Positions 1 through 10,200 of a stretch of 64,000 nucleotides of DNA are shown in pieces. This stretch comes from Casuarius casuarius (Eukaryota; Chordata; Aves; Casuariiformes; Casuariidae). The stretch lies in NCBI GenBank assembly GCA_003342895.1, contig PTFA01000035.1:1942837-2006836 (forward strand), given 5' to 3'. The notes under the pieces are model-generated. The model was not told where the DNA came from and did no database searches. It saw only the letters and a list, made by a program, of their open reading frames with translations. Position numbers and translations under genes: made by a program. How positions within the stretch are numbered: the first letter of the stretch is position 1; each line of letters starts with the position of its first letter.

Positions 1-119
1 GGGTGTGAGGGGGGGGGCTGCCAAGGCTGAGCCGTGAGGGAGGAGGTGGTGCCTGGCCCGGGCAGGCTGCATCCGGTTCCAGCCGGCCCCTAACGGCTGT
101 GAGCGGCTGCCTATGCTGC

Positions 120-510
120 ATCTCCAACTGCCAGAGCGGCGTGTGGGGCGCCTGTGCCAGAGCAGGGGAAACGAGTAAGAAGCAAGGAGCGGCGGAAAGA
201 AACTGCTAGGCACTGACCCCAATCCGCTGTGCTGCCTGGGGCCTCACCAGCGAGACTGGGAGAGCCTGAGTATGATGTGTGGCGAAAACTGGGGGAGTTG
301 AGATTAGAAAGGAGGGGGGAGAGGTGTTGGACTGAAGCTGAGCCTGAGGAAAGGGAGGAAAAGGGATCTCTTTAAGTACTGCGTTAACTGTTGTCTTTGT
401 TTCTCGGTATCCAAATCAGTAATGAGATTGCTGATGAGATGAAATAATGAAATTGAGTGAAATTCCCTGAGTTGACTGTTTTGCCTGAGGCAGTAATGGA
501 GGGGGAAATG
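120..510 (+). mobile_element. LTR-like block, copy 1 (old LTR retroelement)
   Basis: This block aligns by eye with 2415-2790 over roughly 370 bases in the same orientation. Shared landmarks in order are an 'agcagNggaaacgaNtaagaa' segment, a G-rich 'gaggtgttgNactgaag' segment, 'ttgtctttgttt', an A-rich segment at the polyadenylation-signal position, and 'ttttgcctg'. The better parts look about 75-80% identical. The order (GC-rich upstream part, T-rich part, AATAAA region, short tail) resembles LTRs of avian endogenous retroviruses. In this copy the likely poly(A) signal has decayed to AATAAT (about 443-448). Exact ends are not visible, and the element may begin before the window. It is an old, non-coding copy. 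Confidence 0.6.
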
Positions 511-2292
511 TGGGCATCACCCAGATGACATGTGGTGGGGACTGGGGTAATTGCTGTGACTTTGAGATGCTGGAAGGAGTCTTGATTCAGGTAGTGGGAA
601 TTTGTGTGTGGGGAAACAGGTGTAAACAGTGTAAACAGGTGGGAAATGGTGAGTCTCGGCAAAGGCTCCTAGCAGGGCACTGGAGAGACAGGGCCTGCTT
701 AGAGCTGGAGAGATGGGCTGGGGCTGCCTTGGTGAAAGTGAGGGCCTGCTAATGTAGGTGCTAACAAGTGCCAAGTGTGAAAGGGAGGCCCTTGGTCAGG
801 AGTTGGCACTTGGTGATGCTGAAGTGGCCGTGTTGCCAGCTAGGTGCTGAGCAGCCAGGGGCCTGAGTGTGGCTGCCTGGGGCAGGGAGGCCCCCATACC
901 TAGGATGGGGAAACTGAGGACTCTGGCAGATTAAAAAAGGAGCCTGTTTAGGCTGCCTCGGTTACAGTGATTAAGCACTGGAAATGGGAGCACTGCTCTC
1001 CAAAGTGTAGCCACTGAATGGTCCTTTGCTCAAAGTGAAATTAATTACAGCATGCCTACAGCTGCTGCTCCAAGGAGATGCTGTTGCAGTGGTTACGGCA
1101 ATGCTGGGAAATGAGATGGTGGATTACAGCCGATGGCTTGAGAGCATTGTTTTGGGGAGTTTGGGGCTTATGCAACTTATAAACACTGCCCTGAGCCACA
1201 GAGGAGGGCTTTGGGATCAGATGATGGAGGGATATGTGGAGCAGTGGCCTGATTTTGCTGTTCCTGTAAAAGAGACCCTTGTCAAGGGGCAAAGTGTGGA
1301 ATTTATAGTGGATGCATATTCAAACTGCTGCAGTGTCCTTGGCTGTATGTTTTGCAGGAGCAAGTCTGAAGTTTGTAATGAGAGTTAAGGTTGTTACAAT
1401 GTTAAGCCTGATCTGGTCTGTAAAGATAAGAGGGGAGTTTGTAATGGCTTTCAAGTTTTCAAACTGTTGTAAGCTTCTTGGTTTTCTGTTTTACAGGGGC
1501 AAAGGGTGATGTCTGGGGACAAGAGGTGGAATTTGAGGAGTTCATCTTAAGACTGTAAGAGTGTTAATTCTGATAATCTGGTTACCAGGAGCAAGGGGTG
1601 GATTCTGTGGTAAGTATGTACTCCCGTTGTTATAATATTGACCTCTGTAGTCTGGTTTGCAGGGACAAGGGCTGGAGTTTGTGAGGAACACATGTTCAGA
1701 CTGACAGTGATAACTCCCAATGATATGGTTCCCAGGGATGAGGGGTGGAGTTAATTCTAGAGTGTATGTGCATAATGTTACAATGTCCCTATTTGAGAGG
1801 AAGGGTAGGTTTTATAATACATGTTTATTAAGGCTGTGGTGATCCTAAAAGAGTTTATAATGGATGTATATTCAAGCAGCTCTTAAATGTGTTTTGCGGA
1901 GGTATGGGTGGAAAGTATTGGGCATAAGTGGCAGGGTTTCAGTAGCGGGGGAGTGTAGGAGTGATCTGTGCAAGGAGAAGCCATGAACTACCTACCTTGT
2001 GCTGATCACAGCTGATTTCAGTGGCTCTGAATCAGATGAAAAGAATCTACTTCATGCCAAGCAGTCAGAGGACTACATGGCATCTCTGCTCAACTTTCTT
2101 TAAGAAAGGGCAGTAGCCACTAAGGGCAGGAGAAAGAGGAGGGGGCATGTGAAGGCATATGTGAGAGGAGACAAAGGAGGACACACAAAAGGGAATAGGT
2201 GAGGAGAAATGTGAAGAGACCTGTTTAGAGAAATAAAATGGAGGAGGCATGCAGAGGGGGACATTGGGGTTCACATCTGGAAGGAGGTGCTA
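511..2292 (+). mobile_element. Non-coding interior between the two LTR-like blocks
   Basis: About 1.8 kb lies between two same-direction LTR-like blocks. No gag, pol or env-like reading frame is recognisable; the 120-codon open frame at 1026-1388 resembles no family I know and overlaps the tandem array. Two features support a retroelement interior: the array of about 73-bp units at 1285-1925, and a strongly purine-rich stretch at about 2128-2275 just before the second block, where a polypurine tract would be expected. I infer a non-autonomous or heavily deleted LTR element. The alternative is two independent solitary LTRs that happen to lie close together. Confidence 0.45.
1285..1925 (+). repeat. 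Degenerate tandem array, about 73-bp unit, 8-9 copies
   Basis: Units start with 'aggg(g/a)caaggggtggagttt' or a variant, continue with 'gtaatgNatatgttcaaactgttNcaNtgtt', and end in 'ctggtttNc'. Unit starts I can place are 1285, 1356, 1424, 1495, 1587, 1661, 1734, about 1796 and about 1850. Most spacings are 68-74 bases; the 1495 unit is about 92 because its first 20 bases are partly duplicated. Copies have drifted strongly from each other, so the array is old. It sits inside the inferred LTR-element interior, and the last two units are the most decayed. Confidence 0.7.
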
Positions 2293-2441
2293 CATGCTGG
2301 AGGAGGTATGCCTCTGAGGGAATTGCAGCTGGTGGATAAAGCATGCCAGAGCAGGGACATCTGCAAAGGGACTATGGCCTGTGGAGGAACTCATGCCAGA
2401 GCAGGTACATCCATGAAGGGACTGCAGCCCGTGGAGGACCT
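2293..2441 (+). repeat. Three tandem 50-bp sub-repeats in LTR-like copy 2
   Basis: Units start at 2293, 2342 and 2392 (49, 50 and 50 bases). Each begins 'catgccagagcagg' or a close variant and contains a 'gggactgcagcccgtgga'-like core. A fourth start ('gcagcagagcaga') follows at 2442. Tandem promoter-proximal repeats are common in retroviral LTR U3 regions, so these may be old enhancer-type repeats. Copy 1 does not show the same clear register. Confidence 0.7.
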
Positions 2442-2800
2442 GCAGCAGAGCAGAGGAAACGAATAAGAAACAAGAAATGTTAAAATCCAGTAGGCCATGG
2501 CTCCAATCTCCTACCCTGCTTGTTGTCTCACCAAAGATTGGGATAGACTGATTGGACTGATTGTAAAGTGTGGCAAAAACAAGGGGGCTGAGACTAGAAA
2601 GGTGGGGTGGGGAGGTGTTGAACTGAAGTTGAGCCTTGGGAAAAGGCAGGAAAGGTGTTTCTCCTAACTGTTGGTTTAATAGTTTGTCTTTGTTTTGCAA
2701 TACCCAGATCATAGTGAAAAGCTTATGTTAATTAGCAATAAATGAATTTAAGTGAAATTTCATGAGTCGAGGCTCTTTTGCCTGCAATACGAGGCCTTTC
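2293..2800 (+). mobile_element. LTR-like block, copy 2
   Basis: This is the second, better-preserved copy of the block at 120-510. It keeps an intact AATAAA polyadenylation signal at 2737-2742 and the following 'ttttgcctg' tail near 2780. Its 5' part is built from three 50-bp sub-repeats (listed separately). A purine-rich region lies directly upstream, as expected for a 3' LTR. It carries no open frame of significance. The 3' boundary is uncertain; similarity to copy 1 fades after about 2790. Confidence 0.6.
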
Positions 2801-3091
2801 TGAGATTGTGTATAATGTATGCATTACAAAGAAGGAGAGGTTGCAATTTCATTAACCAGAGAGCAAGAAACTGCATTAATAGTTACAAAAGGGTAAGAGC
2901 TGAGCCTATTGTAGGGAAAGTATAGGTTAAAGATGACAAATCAGATGGTCTTGTTTTGGTTTAATATGGTGAAATTTAAGCTTGGTTATGTAGGCAAATT
3001 GCTTCAGCCATCTCAGAACTGCTAGTAGTAATCTTGGAGTCAAGGAAAGTGTCTTTTTAAATTCTGCCCCCTAACACTGAGGCTCTCTTTG

Positions 3092-4282
3092 AAAAGGGGA
3101 AGGGGAGAAGAGCAACTGAAGAACTATGCAGCAGTCAGCTTAACTTCAGACCCTGGAAAAATGCCAGATTATAATCAAACAAGCAATTTATAGGCACCCA
3201 GAAAATAATAAGGAGATGAGTAACGGCAAGCATGGATATGCCAATAGCAAGTTGTGCCAAGTTCATCTCATTTTCTTTGACAGAGTAAATAAGGGCAAAG
3301 CAGTAGGAGTCAAATGACTTTTACACAGATTTTGATGCTGCCTTGCTGTCTACCAACTAGGAAAATATGCAGTAGATAAAACTGTTTGGAAATGCAGAAT
3401 TGATTAGAAAAATCTGTGAGAGTGGAGAATCAATGCTTCAATGTCAGACTAGGGTATATCAAACAATTCTTCAAGGACCTTGCTTGAGTCTAGTACTGCT
3501 CAATATTTTCATCAGTGATTTAGCTGAAGGAATAGAGTGTGTGTTTTAACTATGCAGATAATACCAATCTAACAGGCACTGGAAGACAGGATCAGGATCT
3601 CAAACTCTTGAGAAATGGTCTTAAAAAAAAAAATTCAGTGGGACATGAGTGCCAAATTCTGCAATACAAACAGAGGGACAAGACTGCCTGGACAGCAGAA
3701 CTGCAGGAAAGGATTTGAGCATTAGAGGAGTGCAAGCTGAATATAACTCAATGGTGTCATGCTGTTGAAGGGAGACACACACCAGGCTGGAATGCATCAT
3801 CAGAAATGCAGTCTTGAAATAGGAGCCTTTTAGTCTGTTCAGCACAGAATTCTGCAGATCAGAAAGGAAGTAAATCAAATAGAGTCCAGAGAAGAAAAAT
3901 GGTGAGAGGCCAATCAGAGTTCAAAAAACAACCTACACGGAAAGGTTGAGGGGAACAGTAGCTTTAAATTAAAAGATGAAAAAAACTGAAGAGACGTAAG
4001 TCTTCAAATATATCAAAGGCTGCAGTAAAAATTAAATTCCCCTTCATGTTTTCTGCAAGTAGAAATGAACTTAAATGTTAGCAAGCAGACTTTCCTTAGC
4101 AAACTAAGGAAAGGTAGTTGAGCACTGATACCAGCTGGGTACTGGGGAGGCTGTGGAATTTCCATCCCTGTGTTTTTAAGAGATTCAAGAAATGCTAGGG
4201 ATATCATTTCTTCCTCTGGGCCAGAAGATAGGCTAGTTGATGCTGTGGTGTCCACTTCCACTCTTATGACTTCTGTTCCTGT
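3092..4282 (+). mobile_element. Decayed CR1 LINE with reverse-transcriptase relics
   Basis: About 1.2 kb matches the known order of the 3' part of a sauropsid CR1 LINE. First comes a 'cagtcagcttaacttc...ccctggaaaaat' segment, then 'agcaagcatggat', then the reverse-transcriptase palm region. After that come 'agtccagagaagaaaaatg', 'tatcaaaggctgcagtaaaa' and 'gaggctgtggaatttccatccctg', ending near 'cttatgacttctgttcctg'. The translated RT motif L-L-N-I-F-I-S-D-L is readable at about 3496-3522. The usual catalytic (Y/F)ADD box survives as Y-A-D-N at 3551-3562, in a shifted frame after an in-frame stop. The copy is dead and old; the family is a non-LTR retrotransposon, not a host gene. Confidence 0.85.
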
Positions 4283-7200
4283 GAGGCTTTTCCTATGGCA
4301 AAATGTGTCTAAATGTTATGTAATGTAGATAACTTGTATGCTAGTTCCACTAATTTGTTCCCTAGGACACTGATAAAGAGGAAGGAAACCAGAGGCACAC
4401 TGAAAAAGCTGGACCTAAAAGTGGATGTTATGTAGAAAGAGCCAAGTACTAAAGGGAAATCTGTGCTGAAAACGTACATCAAAGTCAGAAACCTTAATGC
4501 ATGCAATGACTACTCTGAGGCTTGAATTCCAACAGCTATGCATGAATCATTTTGAATATTTAAGGAACCTTTTTCCAAATTATGCATGTATTGTATCAAG
4601 ATCAAATACTTTGCTTAAGGTGATCTGTGTTGCTCAGTCCTTGCTAATACTAAATCTCTATGCTCTACTTCTGTAGCAAAATAGGTCATTCTGCAAAACT
4701 GAAGGAATTCCTTTAAGTTACTAAATACCTTCTCATCCACAGATACCAGATTCCTGCAGCCTAGCCTTTGCCAAATGTGTGTTACAGTGAAATGATGCCT
4801 CACTTTTTATTAGTAAACAGGCAGTTCAAAAACATTGCAAAGTGCTGTTTGGAGGCAGAAGATCAGATAGTTGGTGGCTTACTAACATTGCCATTGCAAT
4901 TTGTCAGTCTGTATCTAATACTAGGTCTTTAACTTCGGGGAATCGGAAATTTGTGGAGTGCAAGTAAGGCCTAATTCAGACAATGTAAAACTAGGAAGGT
5001 TACTGAGTAAAAAGTGACTCCAGTGATGTATATATGCAGTCATGCATTCAAGTCATATTGAAAATACTGATTTAGTAGCTGATTGGCATAGAAGATTGAT
5101 ACAATAGCTTGATAAGTAGAGTATTACCTCTAATTCTAAACTACATCAATAAATTTCAAACTACTGACATCCTCTGTTCCTTTAACATAATGTGGGGAAG
5201 GGGAAAATATTCTCTGCTATTTGTCCGATTAAACATTACTTTGGAGTCTCTTGGATGTATATGCTTATGTTCAGTGTACTCTTTTTTACCTCTCCACATG
5301 GATGATCATTTGATGTGCAGTTGGATCTAAAAAAAAAAGTAGCCGTAAGGACCAAGGCGAAAGTGCTATGTTAAAAAAAAAAGCAAAGTAATCATCTTAG
5401 CATGAGATTTCCATGCAGGAATGAATAAAACAAAATTGGCACCACCTCACTTTTCAGTAGTCTGAAGTTTATTTGACCTTATGTAATCTTACTGTCTAAG
5501 TATATCTAAGGGTAACTGCTAGTTTAAACTCAGGGGTGTCCCAATGAAGGGCATACACAGTAAAGTATGTGCAGCTACCTTAAGCTTTAGAGTTGAAGAT
5601 AGATGTGCTACTACGGAGACTTTAGAGTTGTTCTGACTCTCTTCATAGTGTGTTTGTGAGGGCACTAACAGTCAGTGGTCTGCCTGATCCTGCTATATGG
5701 GATGGCTGTTCATTTTAGCTGTCCAGTTTCATTTGTAATCTTCCTATGTGTTTTTACTGAAATCACTGTGTAAATGAATAGAAGGCAAACCTTTGTTTCT
5801 CATGAGCAAGTTCTGATAGAAATGAGGTTTTACAATGAGAGGAATTACTGATCACATTCTCAAAGGCTAGAGAAAGAAAAATGAAAGGCAAAGCAGCACT
5901 AGGGTTTTCTTAAAAATCTGCTAAATACAAAGGCTTTGAGAAATATCTTGGTGATTGAGGCAACTGAATGGGTGTTCTACCATAATCATTCTTTTCCATG
6001 CTTCATTTCTAAGGTCATGTGAGTTAAGATTGTTTATTTGGAGAAGATTCTTGTTTTGAAGGTAATGACTTGTGATTTTTTTCTTCCTGTTCCAAGAATC
6101 GGGACTTGTATTTGGGAAGAGCAGCCAGGGTCTCTTGCTGTTGGGTACTTCAGTAGGCTGAACTAGGGAGTAGTTGGTCTGGCTGCCATTTGTTTTGCTG
6201 CAAACCATTCAAAGAATGGATGGGCAAAAAAACTTACCTTTTTTGCCCCCTGAGTTTAATGCTAGCACTGCTCACCATTATGATAGTTGAATACTGGTTA
6301 GTCAAATGTACTCATGTGTGGATGGGTAGACTTCTGCAGTGTTGATATACATGCAACTACAGAGACATCTTGTGTAGGTATAAATGTTCATGTGCCAGTA
6401 TCTTTAGGCTCTGTCTGGATAAAGATACAATACAGTTGTACAAAAATACAAACAGATACAATTGTTAAGGCCTTGGGGTGCAAGTTTACCTTAGTGGTCT
6501 GGTATTCCACCTGGAGTTTTGTGGGACTGCTTCCTGTCCCAGAGCATAAATTCCTCTTGTCACTTGTCATGGAGCACAGCTGGCTCCTGCTTGTGCTCTT
6601 TGGTTGTGCTGATGGCAGCAAGGCTGCATGTTGCCCACTCTTGTGCTTTCTACTTCCCTTGGAGTGCCATAGCTTGGAGGGAGTGAAGGAGTGACAAGGG
6701 CAATGGCCTAGTGGAGCATTTAAGCTATTAGTCATGTGCCAAGAGTTACTGTGTCACTGTACAGTTCCCTTCTCATCCAAACTGCAGTTACATCCAGTTT
6801 GAAAGTTACTTGCTGGAAAAATATGATCAGACATTTGTATTCCTTCCTGAATTTCTTTCTAGCTTTTACACAAGTCACACAAGTGAGCAAACAACTTTCC
6901 CTGTTCTCCATGTTGTACTCTATTTACAGAATGGAAACACTGTCCTGTGTGGACAGCTGTTCCATCATGCACTGTGTGGAAAAAAAAAAAAATCTTCCCT
7001 TCTACATATAAATTTTTTGGCATTCCAGATACCAGACCTTATAAACAGCATATTGCTGTTTGCCCTGTTCCATACTGTTTACAGCTTCTTAGCTTGTCCA
7101 GAAAAAGTGGCTTGAAATTTGTTTTGGTGTTTAAAAAAAAAAAGCCTCAGGATGCTTTGAAATCTATATGAAAATTGAATGACAAAACTAAATATAAAAG

Positions 7201-10200
7201 AATGGTCTCCCACACACATGCAGTGTGACACTGGGGCACTTATTTCAGATACAAGGGTTCAAGTCTGACTTTTCAAATCGGGAAGAGCGAAGATTTGTCT
7301 GTATGTCTCAGACAAATGGCCTGTTGCTGTGAACAGTTGGTTGTGCTGGATCTGTTCCTTGACCTGAGAAAGTGGGTGGGACCAAACTGGTGAATTCAAG
7401 ATGATTGTTCAGAAAAGCTAGCATTTTCTGATAGAAAAAATACTGTAAAAATTCCTGACTAGCCTTAGCCGTTACTGATTTACAACTTACAGAAATAAAT
7501 TCTAGCTTTTTGAAAACATTAACTAGGTAAAACCTGGGATTAATGGTAGAGTAGAAAGTCAACTATGTTCTTTCTCTTTTGGGAGAACATAATGCTAAAC
7601 ATTGCAAGTGTGGACCCACATAGATGAAAAAGGTACATGAAAGTAAAAGTGAGGCAAAGTGGTAAGGTAAGTTTCCTGAAATTAAGACAACTTAACCCTT
7701 TTGACTTTTCGATTGAATAAGTTTTCATCAAATTGTAGTTAAATTAGGGAAATTGCTTTTATCACTAATTTGTTTTTCAAGAAAAAAGTTTGAGAGGCTA
7801 AAGTTTGAGAGATCTAAAAAATGCAGATTCTCATGCACCTTATTCTGTAATCGGTCATCTTTTGATTACACATTCTAGAAGTACTTACAGCATTCCTGAG
7901 ATTTTAATTAAAAATTCAAGAACTTCCACTTCTATTTCTGGTTTCTGCTTGCCTCTTGGTTTTAAGGACAATGATTCAAACTATGTACTTTTTCCTTCAT
8001 GTGGATCTAAATATTTTGATTAAGCTGGAAGGGATCCAGAATATTTTACTGCAAATCTGCTCAGACCTATTGATAATTACTCTGTCAGACTTAAGAGTTA
8101 ATGAGAACTTTTTTTACATTAGATGAGTGTGGGTCGCACTGTTATTCAGGAAAAAGTTTGTGGTTTGAAAAGCCCTGTTACTAGCTCCCACAGGTGCTGG
8201 ACATCTTTCTTGGTGTATTGCCAGGAAACAGAGGCATAATACAGATTTCAGGGGAAATTAATATGAAATGGGACCAAGTTTTCATCTGAATTATTTGTGA
8301 ATTGAATTTAGGCTGGATATGTGTGCTACAGTGCTAGAAAGCTACTTTTCAAACCTGGGAGCTAAATAGAGCAAAACAAAATGGGTTAGCAAGGTGGTAG
8401 GCAAACTGAGAGATAGAGCTCCAGGTCTGAACCCAGAGCAAATTGTTTTGTGGCAACTACATAAAGACAATGGAACTTAAAATGAAACAGAGTGAAACCA
8501 TAGAGAAACATTTCTGGTCACCCACAAGGGAGCGGAGCAGCCTGTGAAAAGCCACTGACCTGAGTGGTCGCATAAGGAGAACTCCTGAAGTGAGAGAGAT
8601 TTGTTCTAACCAAAGTAATTTACTACATTTTCAGTCTGTGGTAACTTCTGAGGACCTTTATGAGGTCAGATAATTTTTTTCTTCTAGTTTGACTCTTATT
8701 ACTGACAGCTGGTTGGTTGCACACAATTGCCTTAGGGCCATTACAAGCAGGCTTTTGGCTTGAGTTGCCCTGTTTTACCTATGGCCTTAATGTGGGATAA
8801 AAGTGCCTAATGGGGAATTAGTAAATGACAGCTATCACACTTTAAACTTGCACATTTAATTTTCAGTAGTTTGCTTATTTCACTGTTCAGGACTGGAGTA
8901 TGAGCAAGTTACTGTGAAGTAAGCTAGGGTATATACTGACTCTTTTCAGGCACAGTAAATATAAATAATTTTACTTGTCAGTGAAAGCATGCACCTCCAA
9001 GTGACTTCTGGAGTCTGGCTGTTCTGGAGATCATGCCTCAGCTTACACTGCAGACCCTGCTCATGTGGCTACGCAACCGGCTGAAGATGGTGTATCAGAC
9101 CATCCACTACTGTCCATCAGCATAGATTGTTGGAGCTAGTTTGACTTGCCTTCCCTGACAATATGACCTGGTGAATTTTGATTCAGCACAAAATGTCTAT
9201 GGGCTGTGTATTTCCACAGAGGTTGAAGGAATACAAGGTGCTTGGTATCTAGCCCTTCATGTACCCACCCCCCCTTCCTTTAAAGAGCGAGTTAGATACA
9301 GAACCTAACCAGTACTGACCAAGGGTGTATCGTAATTAATGCTTATCCATACAAGCCTATTTTTTCAACATGAAGAATCTGACTATGCGCAAAGTACTGT
9401 CAAGTTCACTAAGTAAGCAAACATAGAAAGCACTTTAATCACTTTCAGTCATCTTGGATTTCATTTGTAGTAATAGAAGGCAAAGCGCTTGCAAACAGTC
9501 TTATACTGTAATGCAAAACCTGTGTTGAGCCTATCCATTAGCATCAGCATAGGTTAGGTCAAACTTGTCTGGCACAGTGTTTATAATACTGGAACAGGTA
9601 TGTATTTCATTATTATTGTTCTTGGAATGTTTGACATGATTAGGGGCTCCTGAGATTTCTGTTATATTTCCTTAGCTTTTTTTAGTTTTCATTCTAATGG
9701 GTGAGAGCAGGACACTGATTTGTAGAAATCAGAGGATAGCAAAGGATGATTCCTAATCTTCAAAGTCAGATGCTGTTTGATGTTAATCTTTCACAAAAAT
9801 GTTTTCTACCAAGGCTGAAAGAAGACATTATAGCAAGACAGACAATGTTTTCAGTTCAGTACACTACTTGTGTGCAGCTGAACTGCTTTGTGCTCTACTT
9901 CTGTCTAGATGGATGCACCCACTGCACAAAAATAGGATTCTATAGCTGGAACAAAAGGACAGGCTTGTCAGTACACCAAGCCTTGTTTTAGATTGCTACT
10001 GCAGACCAGGAAAAGGGCATCTGAAATCCCACCCATTTTTTTCAAATGTATCAGTTGGTCTAACAAAATACTACCTCTTACTACAAATTTTATCTTGATC
10101 TGTCAATACTATACTGACTTTCTGCACTGGCAGTAAACTTTAGGTAACTTTAAGAATCACTCGGATACTTCAAAATGTGACTGCTCAGTTGCATAGCTTC

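Noticed and set aside
1026..1388. 120-codon frame in the LTR-element interior as a possible retroviral protein
   Set aside because: No gag, pol or env motif is present, and the end of the frame lies in the tandem array.
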